Shown: piece by piece, positions 11,706-22,900 of the stretch
How positions within the stretch are numbered: position 1 is the stretch's first letter
Layout: each line of letters starts with the position of its first letter
Assembly: GCA_009760855.2 (NCBI GenBank)
Contig: WPIO01000015.1
Location: 6,478,501 to 6,542,500, forward strand
Source of the DNA: Cristatella mucedo
Lineage: Eukaryota > Bryozoa > Phylactolaemata > Cristatellidae
Direction of reading: 5' to 3'
Length of the DNA stretch: 64,000 nucleotides
The notes under the pieces: model-generated
What the model saw: the letters and a program-made list of their open reading frames with translations, nothing else
Told to the model about the DNA's origin: nothing
Database searches by the model: none
Position numbers and translations under genes: made by a program

Positions 11706-12044
11706 ATGATAAGGTTATGGTTTAACCTAATGAGGTTTGCTTTATTCCACTTTCTTTCACATGCTCTATTTAATGCACTGCTAAACTTACGTGCTTGAAC
11801 TATTGTCCATTTTCAGCAGAACAACCAAGACATCCGTACTATGGTGGACTAATCTATTCAATGACGCTGTAGAACCTTTAACGCAAGAGTCTTGAATATA
11901 GCTAACTTTGCTCTATGTGAGTTTCCCTTCCTTGAGCATTTCAACTGAAAAAACTTAATTCTAGAATTCAGATCGAATAGCCTATTCAGAGAAATCTTGT
12001 AAGGAATTATATGGTTGAGTACTGTAAAGTAATCTAATGTAATG

Positions 12045-12370
12045 TATCTCAGTCTGTAACTCCACAAAGTCATAAAGACCATGTGGGTGTTACGCAGGAG
12101 AGTTTTGTATAGCGCACTCACACCCTAAGCGGCTCTCGGTACGCATTCGGTAGCCAACAGACTTCGTCTCACGCAACAAAGAGAAAGTGGGAAGCATAGC
12201 AGAGTCAGGAGAGCAGTTGAGGTAGTGAGTAGCATGGAAGTAGCAGCTCAGGACCGCTGAAAAGTATGTGCCGTAGTCGTCAGTAGGAGATTAGTTGTCG
12301 TTGCGCCAGAATTGTGGAAGCGAGTTCCACAGTCTAAAACTCTAAGACCTGCAGAGCCTTTGGGGGTCGA
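12045..12370 (-). mobile_element. LINE family B 3' end fragment
   Basis: This is the minus-strand copy of the family-B 3' region. It contains reversed CACCCACATGGTCTTTATG near 12,080 and a reversed TTGCGTGAGACGAAGTCTGT block near 12,160. It ends near 12,370 in the region equivalent to 21.77 kb of the long family-B copy. No intact frame. Confidence 0.8.
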
Positions 12371-12529
12371 ACGACCCTTTCATGTTAGTCGCCGAAGACC
12401 ATCGGAAAGCAAACATATCCTCATTTTGCACACAATAATTTTATGGTTTGGGGTCACCACAACATGAGTAACTGTATAAAATTATCGCGGCATTCATTAA
12501 AAGAAGGTTAAGAACCACTTCCCAAGAGA

Positions 12530-13905
12530 ATATCGATAGCTCTGGAAACTGACCCTGGTCGTGCACGCTTAAGAAAGTCACGCTTCTTTTCACTCGAAAG
12601 CTTAATTCCTACCAGCCTAACCTAAAACGATTTATTAGACAATAAACAGTTTGCTGTCTGCTTACTCTGCGAGGTCTCAAAACCTAGATGTTGACGGCTC
12701 TGCCGGCAAAGTTTTCAGCCATCTTCATTTACACAATTTTGCACATTCGTGCCTCCATGAAGCCTCCTCCGATTAAAGTAATTGCTGAATCATAGCATGT
12801 GACTTTCCTTAAGAAATTTACCGAAGTTTCTTAATGCAATGTGGCTTCCTAATAAATTTTAGTAAAAAGTATTGTGTCCTAAAGACTATCTACCGTCCCT
12901 TCGTGGTCTTCGCTGGCAGAGTCACTTTGCCATAACTGAGATTTGTAATACTTCTCTGGAAATAACATGTACTAATAAAGACCGTCGAGTATGCCATCAT
13001 TAGACTGATACTTAAAAAGTCTGGTTCACATACAGAGATCCCTTCAAAACTTGCCAACAGCTTGTAGCACACATTAAAACGACTAAGTTATCAGAAAACA
13101 TTCGGCATGAGTTCAAGCAGCATCACTCAACTGAATCTGCTCTCCTCCGTGTAACCCACGAGATCCTATGCAGCAAGTATGACGGGAATTTCACTCCCCT
13201 AGGGCTGATAGATCTATCAGCTACCTTCAACATCATTAATCTCGACATCCTACCAGAAAATTGATAAAAACGATCATTTCGACCGACGAGGCACTGGCGT
13301 GGTTCATATTTTACTTGTCCGATCGCACTAAATCTGTATCGTATGGTCGTCAGGTCTCCTTCACCAGGCCTGTGAAGACGCATAAAGATCCGTCCTCGGT
13401 TCTTTTGTTGTTCTCCGCTTAGACTTGACGTCTGGGAACTGCTGCAACAGTTTCAGCCTCCTCTGCCCTCAGGTCCTGTATGGACGATAAATTAGCTTTT
13501 CCATTCCTCCGCTTAGAGACCATCGGCGACAGAAGCTTTTGCTCTGCAGGTTTTGGACTGTGGAACTCACTTGCACAATTCTTACCCAACGACAACCAAT
13601 CGCCTGCTACCGAGTATGGCACATCCTTTCCACCCTTCCTGAGCTGCCACTTCCATGCTACTCACCACCTCAACTGCTCTCCTCACTCTGCTATGCTTCC
13701 TAATTTTTCCTTGTTGTGTGAGATTAAGTCTGTTGGCTACCGAATGCGTGCCGAAAGCCGCTAAGACTTTGAATGCCCTATGTAAAACTCTCTCGCGTAA
13801 CACCCACAGAGTCTTTGTGGCTTTGAGGAGCAATAGGCGGAGATGCATACACACATACATGCACATAGCATTCTTTTTCTCGCCTGCTAATCCTTATTTT
13901 CTCTA
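12530..13905 (+). mobile_element. LINE family B, internally deleted
   Basis: It is collinear with the long copy at 18.99-22.08 kb: the pre-RT region (12,560-13,080), a broken reverse-transcriptase block (13,100-13,390), and then the C-terminal and 3' UTR region (13,440-13,850). The open frame at 13,480-13,764 begins with a DDKLAFPFLRLETIGDRSF stretch, the family-B C-terminal block. The finger/palm catalytic part between about 13,390 and 13,440 is missing. Confidence 0.75.
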
Positions 13906-14232
13906 GGGACGACCACTCTGAACCTACTCGCGGAAGGAGAGCCTCTCGCCGAGCTACTTGGATGCTCTCTCAGCGTGGAAACTCCTCCCTTGAAGACTGT
14001 TAGCCACTCGGAAAGGCGGTCATCGGTTCTTCGAGCTGGCAAAGACGAGCATGGCCGGCTGCAGTTGTGTTATTGATAGGGCAGCCCCCTCCTTCAGCCA
14101 GACCATGCACCCTCTCCTAATGACCTCGGATATACCTTAGAACTGCATTGTAGTAGGTCGGACGATTTTGGTACCCTATGCAAGGCCGGCGGTAGGGCGC
14201 ACCAAAAATGCAGTCTTGTAGACATGATAGCA
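13906..14232. other. Intergenic DNA between LINE and innexin
   Basis: No gene, RNA or clear repeat is recognised. It is probably the 3' flank of the innexin gene. Confidence 0.4.
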
Positions 14233-14238
14233 TTTATT
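14233..14238 (-). terminator. Candidate polyadenylation signal for the innexin
   Basis: TTTATT on the plus strand is AATAAA on the minus strand. It lies about 215 nt past the innexin stop codon, with no closer canonical hexamer noticed. A 3' UTR of roughly 14,215-14,452 is inferred. Confidence 0.5.
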
Positions 14239-14452
14239 AGCGCGCTGCACAGATTTCAACATTATAAATACTTAGACACCTGAGTATCAGCCTAATGTAA
14301 TCTTTTTGCACTAATGTAATGAACGTCGTTGGATGAGTCTGAAAAGACGCCGCGGGAATTCTTGCGCCATCGATCAGTGATGTTCCGAAAGAAGTGTATT
14401 GTAGACGTCTGACGGTAAAAACATGGCTCGCACCGACTGCTGAGGTAGGTCA

Positions 14453-15679
14453 TCATAGAGATGAGCATATATCTAGATTCGAGCCATCTAGGACCCCACT
14501 GAGCTTATTTGGTGCGTAGGTCTTCTTATAATTTTCCCATAAGGCGGATATTATCTCAGAAATAACGAGGTCGTTGCTATTTTTTCCAATAAGCCTCAAC
14601 ACCATCACCCCGTCATGTTTCAAATAGTCGTGCACGAACTGCTTCACCAGTTCAGACTCTGCTAAGCTGTTCTTTATCTTGTCAGTGTTCATCAGGTAAT
14701 GTTTGATGTAAGCTATTCTGTCAGTGGCAAGTAACGACCAGACCATGCTTATCAGGCTAAAAATAGCCATAGCTGCAACGAAAAGAAACCAGAACCATAA
14801 GAAAGTGTAGATCTTCTCGTTGAACACGTTAATCGTCAGTGCGCACTGCACTGTATAAGCGTGAACGTTCGACATTTGACGCACGTCGAAGTCACAAAGA
14901 GATACCATAGGGAATATGTGGGTGATGTTGGTTTTCGTTTGAGTCCACATGCTTTTGACCACGTCTATACCATACCACATCCGGTCTGGATCGTTGTAGC
15001 CGATCAGTACGTTGATGAGCCACAGCTGACCGATGGCATTGGTTGTGTAAAGAAGCTTGACAAAGATGTAGAGACAGACCAAATAGATTCCATACAGGCT
15101 TCTAAGAGTAAATAGACAGCAGCGCCTGGAAAAACGCCGGCCGAAGTTCCGGAAACACGTGTCGCCGCTCTGGCGCTGATAGCTGAGCGACCTGTCGACG
15201 TGGCGAATGAGAAAATTAATCGTCTTGTCGCGGACGTCGGGGTTTATGTGCTCGACGCTGGACACGAACAGCACCATGCGGTTGATGTCCATGCCGCTGC
15301 GGTTGTTGAACATGCCCCAAACGAGTGACGGAATGTGGAACATGAGTGCATGCAGGACGAGAATTAAAGGAATCCACTGGTAGTAGCCGACCATGATCTC
15401 TCGGGGCTGGTTCTTCCCCGGCGCCAATCGGCTCATCGGCACGTAGTAGGTATCTGACACAAAGCAGATGTGATTCGCGTACTCTGTCATATCTCGTGAA
15501 AATGTGTCTGGGCACCAGCACTTGATCGGGTCACCGACGTACTGCTTAGCACTGACGATGACCATGAAGATGATGCAGAGAATCACCGTATAGCGATGGC
15601 TGAGCCTGTCGCAGAAGTCGTCGTCCCAGCGGAGCGAGAACTTTCTGATCTTGCTAGCCGCATCGAGAAAATCTTGCAT
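14453..15679 (-). CDS. Innexin (invertebrate gap-junction channel subunit), about 408 aa
   Basis: Innexins form intercellular gap junctions and non-junctional hemichannels in the plasma membrane. The protein has the full family architecture. There is a cytosolic N-terminus MQDFLDAASK and TM1 at about residues 30-44. Extracellular loop 1 has cysteines 54, 56 and 72 in the KQYVGDPIKCWCP context. The signature YYQWIP at 99-104 begins TM2. TM3 is at about 195-222. Loop 2 has cysteines 262 and 279 in LCDFDVRQ...YTVQC. TM4 follows NVFNEKIYTFLWFWF. The C-terminal tail is cytosolic. Length is normal for the family. The open frame continues upstream to an ATG at 15,817, but MQDFLDAASK matches the usual innexin start, and AAACAG directly before this ATG looks like a 3' splice site, so I chose 15,679. 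The coding region has no intron and no frame defect. The paralogue type cannot be named from the sequence alone. Confidence 0.95.
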   Translation of the reverse strand: MQDFLDAASKIRKFSLRWDDDFCDRLSHRYTVILCIIFMVIVSAKQYVGDPIKCWCPDTFSRDMTEYANHICFVSDTYYVPMSRLAPGKNQPREIMVGYYQWIPLILVLHALMFHIPSLVWGMFNNRSGMDINRMVLFVSSVEHINPDVRDKTINFLIRHVDRSLSYQRQSGDTCFRNFGRRFSRRCCLFTLRSLYGIYLVCLYIFVKLLYTTNAIGQLWLINVLIGYNDPDRMWYGIDVVKSMWTQTKTNITHIFPMVSLCDFDVRQMSNVHAYTVQCALTINVFNEKIYTFLWFWFLFVAAMAIFSLISMVWSLLATDRIAYIKHYLMNTDKIKNSLAESELVKQFVHDYLKHDGVMVLRLIGKNSNDLVISEIISALWENYKKTYAPNKLSGVLDGSNLDICSSL

Positions 15680-16060
15680 GCTGTTTAAATAAAGCAGATA
15701 GAATTGTAATTTTCGTAGTTTTGATGTGTGAAGTGCTTCTGCTAAAGTGCTTGTCGGCCATATAGTCTCGATGCTCTGTCGGTTTTGGGAAGCGGGCATT
15801 ACGCTTGCTTTTAGCAATCAAAAACATTCCACAGCCTTCTCCTGTATATATGCAATTGTAGACGTAAATATAACACGTGCATATTTTGTATATATTTTGA
15901 ACCAGTAGCGTGAGGCACTGCCTCAGACGTGAGCACCAGTAACTGCTGCACACGTGGCTCCTTAACTTTTTTAAGTTACACGGCATGGGGTTTCCTTACA
16001 ACAAGGTGGCGAATGAAAACAACTCGAGATGACACGTGACTCTAATTTAACTAAGCTAAT
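15680..16060. other. Upstream flank of the innexin
   Basis: Probable 5' UTR, intron or promoter sequence of the innexin. A polypyrimidine-poor AAACAG acceptor-like site abuts the start codon at 15,680. The AT-rich stretch around 15,850-15,900 has TATATA words, but no promoter can be assigned with confidence. Confidence 0.3.
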
Positions 16061-16195
16061 CGGCCCTGGTGTGAGTTAAGGTGCGTGCCCAGAGCGAGGT
16101 CGTGGGCTGGAGTCCCGAGGCATAGCTGAAGCACCTGAATAGATCTTAAATTCTCTTAGGGCGCAATACGAATGAAATACATTTTTTATGCATTT
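16061..16195 (+). mobile_element. SINE-2 (tRNA-derived), family-A-LINE-like tail
   Basis: A tRNA-like head with the B-box-like region GAGGTCGTGGGCTGGAGTCC is followed by GAAGCACCTGAATAGATCTT and TTCTCTTAGGGCGCAATACG. This is the SINE-2 body and tail seen better preserved at 56.9-57.0 kb. It is a diverged copy. The following 16,196-16,640 shows nothing recognisable. Confidence 0.65.
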
Positions 16196-16640
16196 AATCA
16201 TTACCATTTTTATTAGATGTACAATATTTAAAGAAAGCTTAAAATTTACAGTTTTCAGGGTACTAGTGGCGAGACTCAGGCCTTTAGCACGGAGCTCCAT
16301 AAGTGCAGTGTTGATGGACGCATATTCTGCTCTCAATGGACGCTTGGTCTATTAATCTAAAGTCAAAAGATAGTCACTAATTTTAGAATAAAGATGGGTT
16401 TGAGGTCGTTTTCTGTAGTGCCAATAGGACGAGTGCCACAATTCCTTCCACGTCAACTTATCGCGCAAGAGAAATGTGTTCTTGCTCAATCGTAGTTACT
16501 AATAAGCCCAACCTAAAATGTCTAGATCAAGAAAGCAGCACAGAAATAAATTTCTTTCTATCCATCATCGAGCTTTGGCATTCAGTTTATGCATAAGATA
16601 AATTTAAATATTGCGTTGATTTATTTCATTTATCATTACC

Positions 16641-16803
16641 TGATTCAACAGCCTCTTTTCTATAGCGACAGAAGAACCTCCATGGCTTTCAACAGCCGCT
16701 TGCAGCAGCAATAAAGGATCGCCCACAGCAGGATTCGAACCCACGACCTCGGGACCTATGTCTTAAAACATGGCCACATTACCTAGTTTGCCATCACAAC
16801 CTT
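16641..16803 (-). mobile_element. SINE-1 (tRNA-derived)
   Basis: On the minus strand the element shows a B box (GGTTCGAATCC, here within GTGGGTTCGAATCCTGCTGT) and the SINE-1 3' body with AAAGAGGCTGTTGAATCAG. It is an older copy, with the head diverged in the A-box half. Confidence 0.8.
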
Positions 16804-17384
16804 AATATCTCAAAGCTTGTACGCCCTGCTTTCTAGCTGACCCAGCAAGCGAGCAGAAATAGCCGTCGGAGCAGAAAGACGATCTGACGACGGAGCATAA
16901 AGCCGTGCAGGCGTAATCGTTTCTACGCTTTAGTTTACAGGCCTTTTAAAATGCTTACTTCACCATTTTATTTGAGTATTGATCTGTTCCTTTGAGGGAA
17001 GCTATAGTCTTTAGTCTTCGAAAATGCATGAGAAGGTCGTCGAGACCGCATTGACGTCCAATAACACGGTATCTGTGTAAACCGACGCATAGCAGCTCCT
17101 GGATTTCCCGTCTGTTAGTCTAGATAAAGATCATATAAATAAAGACTCGCTTTTTTATTGACTGATTGACTTTTTTGAGGGCCATCAGATGGCTGATCGG
17201 TTGGTGTTGAAAATTGTGAAAGCTGATGTCATAAGCTCCACCACAGAAAGTCACAAGACAAATCGATAGCTAAGGAGACGCTTGCCCAGTGCGCTTTTTA
17301 ATGTGATCCTGCTACTACAACATACCATTGAAAAATGCAAAGTCTGGTAGGAGATGAGTCTTAAAGTGATCCGCTGGGCTTATG

Positions 17385-17565
17385 TTACACTGCTACCGGA
17401 GGAGACATTGTCTGAGCATAGGCGCACTCAAAATTCACGATCCAGGGTAATTACTTCGAGTCCTGCAGCAGGCATTTCTTTATTGCCTACTGCAAGCAAT
17501 GGGGTAGCTGCTAAGGCTTCTTTTCTACTATATAAATTAGGCTGTTCAATTGTCAGGTCTTTACT
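17385..17565 (+). mobile_element. SINE-1, strongly diverged
   Basis: The order of blocks matches SINE-1: TTACTTCGAGTCCTGCAGCA (degenerate B box), then a GCAAGCAATGGGGTAGCTGC region, AAGGCTTCTTTTCTACTATA, and AGGCTGTTCAATTGTCAGG. The copy is old, so the call is weaker than for the other copies. Flanks 16,804-17,384 and 17,566-18,239 show no recognisable feature. Confidence 0.55.
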
Positions 17566-18239
17566 TAAATTAACTGTAGCCTGAAAGAGTGCCTTGAAAA
17601 AAATTCAATGAGAAGGCCGATTGTGCAATGCATCCTTGCCTTTAAAACTAGGTAATTTCTTTGCTTTACCGAAGCCCACAAACAAAGTAAATCAAAGCTG
17701 CTGCATATCAAAGTCTGGATGCATGGCAATATCAATACGAATAGCTCAGAGAGAGCAATATAAAGTTACGAAAGAGGCCCTGATGCAGAGCTGTTTGTTG
17801 CTGGTGAAGGTTGTGTAGCGTTTCAGCGGCAAGCCCAGCGGACAACGGCTAGAGTCGCAAAGCCAATAATTGCCCATCTTTACCGTTTCAGAATTCCTCT
17901 GCTAGGCTCCGACTGTGGAAACGGTCGAAACTAACTGGGCACCAGGTAGGATGTGGCATCTTTTTGCTAATTGCCTAAGTGGCTTCTTAACAAGCTTCCA
18001 CCGTTCGACTAACGACAGTCTACCGACTATAGCGTAGAAAATGATTATGAGTGTTTAATTCTTAGCAGTCAACTGCAGGCTTTACTGTTTAACTGTTAGG
18101 CTGCCACGTTAAAGTAATGCTCTCTGGCTAGGCTAATGAGCAACGATACAATGCCATAACAAGCAATCCAAGTGACGAGCAAAGGCAGCTTACGATCTTT
18201 CAGTTCAAATTTAGGGAAGCAGCTCACTGACTCCTGTAG

Positions 18240-18345
18240 AGGGACAGCAAGGGATGGGCAGTGGGGGACAGATGTCCCCAGGGGGAGCCAAAAGCGAAAT
18301 GGAATGTGCATATTTTTTTAAACTCATCCTGTGTGTGACAAACTT
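18240..18345 (+). mobile_element. Possible hAT-like nonautonomous element end
   Basis: ACAGCAAGGGATGGGCAGTG and the following GGGGGACAGATGTCCCCAG through GGAATGTGCATATTTTTTTA match, in order, the segment at 39,624-39,735. That segment begins CAGAGGCGCAGCAAGGGG, which resembles terminal inverted repeats common in hAT elements. No transposase and no paired opposite end were identified. Confidence 0.35.
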
Positions 18346-18769
18346 CTTTGGTGACCACGAACGCACGTACTTACGTCAGCTGCTGTCTTCCTCAGAAGCG
18401 TCCCTCAAACAAACTCGAGCGAGCAGGACTGGTGCGTAACTGCAGCGAATCGAAGGTGGGTCAGATTATTAACCTTTGACGTTGCGATTCATGTGCTGGT
18501 AGCAGACGAGCCGAGTCACGTGAGAATAAACTGCTTGAAGCATTTTCCAGTGTCAATGAAAGCCACTGCGCAAGCAATACCGTGTCTCGTAAAACTGCTG
18601 GCTCACGCTATGGTAATCACTTATGCCGTTAGCAGTGCAAGAGAGCCTTTGAACACTTTGAAAAACGCTTGGCCTTCGCTACCTCTTCAGCTGAGGTGTG
18701 GCCGCAAAGTCAGGAAGTCGCTAGCCTGGTCGCTTAGGGCCTTAAGCAAATGCATAACTATAATAATAA

Positions 18770-18985
18770 TAACATTCTAATGCACCCCAGAGAACTCAAG
18801 CTCTGTCTAGGCACTTCAGACTCTGAAAACGAAGCACGATCGAATGGTTGGTGCTAGCATGCTCAATGACGACTAGCATAATTTGGTTAGAGGAGTGATG
18901 CACGGGGTCACGATGAAAATATGGTTAGTGGCAGCATGCACAGTGTCAGATAGCAGAGGCACATAGAGCATTCAAATTCCAAGAG
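18770..18985 (-). mobile_element. LINE family A 3' end, part 1 (split by a family-B LINE)
   Basis: The minus-strand family-A 3' UTR, with reversed tail near 18,770-18,820 and TGGTTAGTGGCAGCATGCAC at about 18,930. The rest of the same copy continues at 22,090-22,900; the intervening 3.1 kb is a family-B insertion. The same LINE lies at the equivalent place in duplication copy 2 (32,268 onwards). Confidence 0.75.
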
Positions 18986-21900
18986 CCCGCGCCCGCCGGG
19001 CCGGACGGAAACGGCGGAGAATTCAAGCCACTTCATCGCCATCACCCAGTTGTTGGACAGCCTCTTAAATTCCGCCTACTAAATGTCAGCTCGCTAAAAA
19101 CCAAGGGGTTACTTATCCGCGACCAGCTGGTCCTGGAGAAGCTAGATGCATTTCTGCTTACCGAAACTAGGATGACGCCTTGTTCCAGTAGCTGTATTTC
19201 TGAGACCACTCCACCTGGGTTCTCATTCTATCAGTCCATGCGTTCTGACAAGGTTGGTGGCGGGTTGCAATTGTTGTTCGCGAATCGTTTGGCTATAAAA
19301 TGTGCAGTTTCTTGCATGGGCCATCGTTTGAATCGGTTGCAATCAGGTCTTCATCAAAGACAATGAGTCTCAGTGTTGTGATATACCGGCCTCCTTCTGG
19401 TCGGCTAAACTTGTTTATAGAGGAGTTTTCCGAGTTCCTCTCTAAAATACTTGTGTGAAACAGGCCGTTACTAATTGAAGGAGACTTCAATATTCACGTC
19501 GACAACCCTAGCAGCAGCCAGGTCGGCTCATTTCTTGACTATCTGGATAACTTTGGTTTGGCCCAACACGTTAATCATAGCACGCACGTCGGTGGCCACA
19601 TTCTAGATCTCGTGATCACTAAGGATGTCCTCCCCACGGCCTTGAGGTGTGCCCACTTACCCTCTCAGATCATGTTTTGGTCTCTTTTACTGTTCCTGCT
19701 CTCTCGTACGTACAGGGCAATGTCGAATTTGTCAAACAACGTAACTTACAAAGCATTGACATGGACAAGTTTTTGAAATCTGTTTGTGATGCAGGTCTTC
19801 TTGATCTGCATTCAGACTCGACCGGCAGCCTCGATACCGTCACTGATGCTATAAACATAACACTCAGGAGTGCTCTCGACAAGCATGCTCCCGTTCGTTC
19901 TATCCGAGTTTGAAGTCGTGGAGATTTCTTTCAATTTACACAAACTCTTAAAGATGCGCCGTTTTAAGCGCAGGCTTGACGTCGTTCCAAGAAATCAGTG
20001 TCTGATGCAGATCTAGTCAACTTCAAAAACTTCCTTCTAATTTACACCCGAAAGCTTAAAAAAACAAGGGCTTCTTTTTTCATTAGAAAGGTGAATTCCT
20101 GCCAGTCGGACACTAAACATATTTACAAGATAGTAAGCCATTTACTGGCCAATGCTGTGAGGTATAACTCCCCAGATAATAAGGGCTCAGCCTAAAAGTT
20201 TTCAGCCTTCTTTACTGAAAGAATTGTGCACACTCGTGCCTCCATTAAGCCCCTCTGACCAAAGCAATCGCCGATCCTCAACCTGTTACCTTTGTTGAAA
20301 GGTTCTCCGATGTTTCTGCCTGTGATGTGGCTGCCTTAATAAGGTCTAGCAAAAAGAGCTCGTCTCCTGAAGACCCCATACCTTCATCTATGTGGTCTTC
20401 ACTAGCAGACCAACTTAGCCCTGCCATAACCAAGAGGTGTGATGCTTCTTTGGTAAAAGGGGTCGTCCTCAAGTTCTACAAATCGGCGATCGTTAGAACC
20501 ATTCTTTAAAAGTCTGGATTAGACACAGAGGTCCTAGCAAACTATCGCCCAGTTTCCCTTCTTCCTTTCTTATCAAAGATTCTTGAAAAAATTGTTGCTA
20601 AGCAGCTGCTTGAACACATTGAAAATAATGGAATGTCAGAAACATTTCAATCAGGGTTCATGAGGCAGCGCTCTACTGAAACTGCTCTTCTCCTTGTTAA
20701 CAATGACATTCTAGGTGGCAGCGACAACGGGAATGTCACTGCCCTAGCATTGCTAGATCTGTCTGCTGCCTTCGACACCATTGATCACGAAGTTCTGCTT
20801 AAACGATTGAGAACAACGATCGGTCTGGCAGACGAAGCACTGGCGTGGTTTAAATCAAACTTGTCTGATCGTGTTCAATCCGTGTCGTGAGGGGTTCAGG
20901 TCTCAGACACGAGAAGGGTCACCTGTGGAGACCCTCAAGGATCTGTACTCGGTCCCTTGCTGTTCTCCATTTATACACAACCTCTGGGAAAAGTGATTAA
21001 GGCCCATGGAATAGGATATCACTTCTATGCTGCCGATACTCAGTTGTATTTGTCATTCCAACTGTCGGAATCTGATGCGGCAACTGAGAAACTGAATGCT
21101 TGCCTTGCCGACATTCGATCCTGGATGTCGGAAAACTTCCTGAAATTAAATGACGATAAAACCGAACTGCTTCTCATAGGACACCCTAAGAGTGTGGCTG
21201 GATTAAAAGGCTTTGCTCTTCTACTATGTGCTATTGTGCGACAATAACCAAGTACTTGAAATTCAGGTGTCGTTTTCGACAGCTGCCATAATTTCAAAAG
21301 CTTCATTCAGAAGTCTGCCTCTACAGCTAGCCATCACATCCGATCCCTGTCCAAGATTAGGAAGTGCCTCCCAAAGTGGCTTGTCAAAAATTTGACTAGC
21401 TCTTTAGTTCTGTCTCGGCTTGATTATTGTAATTCCCTTTTGGCTGGGCTGCCAAAGAAAGCTATTAGGCCACTGCAGCTGACAATGAATATGGCTGCAA
21501 GGCTAGTCTTCAAGTCTCAGTGGCTTGAGCACGTGTCTCCTTTGCTGAAAGAGCTAGGATGGTTGCCGGTTGAGCAACGGATACAGAGCACAGTTCTTAC
21601 TCTGACTCACAATGCCCGCCACGCCTCGGCTCCTTCGTACTAAGCTGAACTGCTGCATTAGTTTCAGCCTGTTCGCGCCCTGAGGTCCTGTGTGGACAAT
21701 AAATTAGCTGTCCCATTCCTCCGCGTAAAGACAGTTGGCGACAGAAGCTTTAGCTCTGCAGGTCCTAGACTGTAGAACTCGCTTCCACGATTCTTACGCA
21801 ACGACAACTACTCTCCTACTGCCGACTATGGTGCATCTTTTTCAGCGGTCCTGAGCTGCTACTTCTATGCTACTCACTACCTCAACTGCTCTCCTAACTC

Positions 21901-22085
21901 TGCTGTGCTTCCCACTTACTCTTTGTTGCGTGAGACGAAGTCTGTTGGTTACCGAATGCGTACCGAAAGCCGCTTAGGCTGTGAGTGGGCGATGCAAAAC
22001 TCTCCTGCGTAACACCCACATGGTCTTTATGAATTCGTGTAGTTACAGACGGAGATACAAGGAAATGCAAGCAAGTAAGAGCATG
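18986..22085 (+). mobile_element. Nearly full-length LINE family B (CR1/L2-type), defective
   Basis: The longest LINE in the window. An apurinic-type endonuclease region begins near 19,065 (LNVSSLKTKGLL, FLLTETRMTP, EGDFNIHVD, then LSDHVLVSF). Reverse transcriptase follows at about 20,540-21,200: [68 protein letters not shown] and [13 protein letters not shown]. The C-terminal domain (NMAARLVFKS, LKELGWLPVEQRI) and the family-B 3' UTR, ending near ACAGACGGAGATAC, complete it. The catalytic YADD has become YAAD, and stops or frameshifts occur (for example near 19,366, 20,195 and 20,888), so it is dead. It is nested in a minus-strand family-A LINE. Confidence 0.9.
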
Positions 22086-22089
22086 AATA

Positions 22090-22900
22090 GCAAATTCCCG
22101 CTAAATGCTGGAATAAATTTGTGCTTCTTTGCTTCCTTTTTAAATGTGATCTCGTCAGGAATGGTCGTGATACCAGTCGAAACTGAGTTCCAGGCTTCGG
22201 GAGCATAGAAACTAAAAGTACGGTCTGCAAAGGATCTCAGTTGCGTGCGAGGTATAGGTATACTATTAGATTCCGAAAAGCAGGTGCTACGTCCTTAGCC
22301 GAGTGGGTAAGTAGACCTGATAGATAGCCTGGAGCCATAGAATGAAGGAACCTAAAAGTGAGTAGCAAAACCTTGAAGTCGACGCCTTGCTTGGCCTGGA
22401 GCCAGTGTTAGCGAGTAAATAGTGGTATGATGTGGCAACTGCGGCGATGCTCACGACAGACATGCCCAGCTGCAGAGTTTTGCACCAGCTTTAAGAGCCT
22501 GATTGCAAAGGCCGGATGATCAGCAGGCAATACATTTCAAAAGTCGAGACGGGATGTCACAGATGCATGGACCTATTTGGAGGCAGTATCCCTTTCTAAT
22601 CCAGCCCGAGTTTAGGCAAAGCAATTTAGCTGCAAGTAGGCAGACTTGACTATGGAGCTGATGTTGTCGTCTAATGAAAGGTCACTTTAGAACAGGACAC
22701 CTAGACTACTTGCAGATTCAAAAAGAGATATGCTGGCAAAGCCGATTTTGAGCGTAAGGTTTTCCAATTTCTGAATCACACTTGGCTTGATCATAAATAG
22801 TAAATTGATTTTGTCGTCATTAAATTTAAGAAATTTGGCTGCCTTCCTTGTGGATTCGTTATCAAAACTTGCAACAAATATCATCATTCTGTTATGTTGT
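22090..22900 (-). mobile_element. LINE family A, part 2 (continuation of 18,770-18,985)
   Basis: Minus-strand family-A C-terminal ORF2 region, equivalent to KPSVIQKLENLTLKIGFAS near 22,740-22,800 and the LQLV/RLDF region near 22,400-22,560, all frame-broken. Together with 18,770-18,985 it makes one older copy split by the family-B LINE. Confidence 0.75.

Noticed and set aside
15680-15817. 46-residue N-terminal extension of the innexin
   Set aside because: Not like innexin N-termini; the MQDFLDAASK start fits the family, and an AG acceptor-like site sits directly before it.
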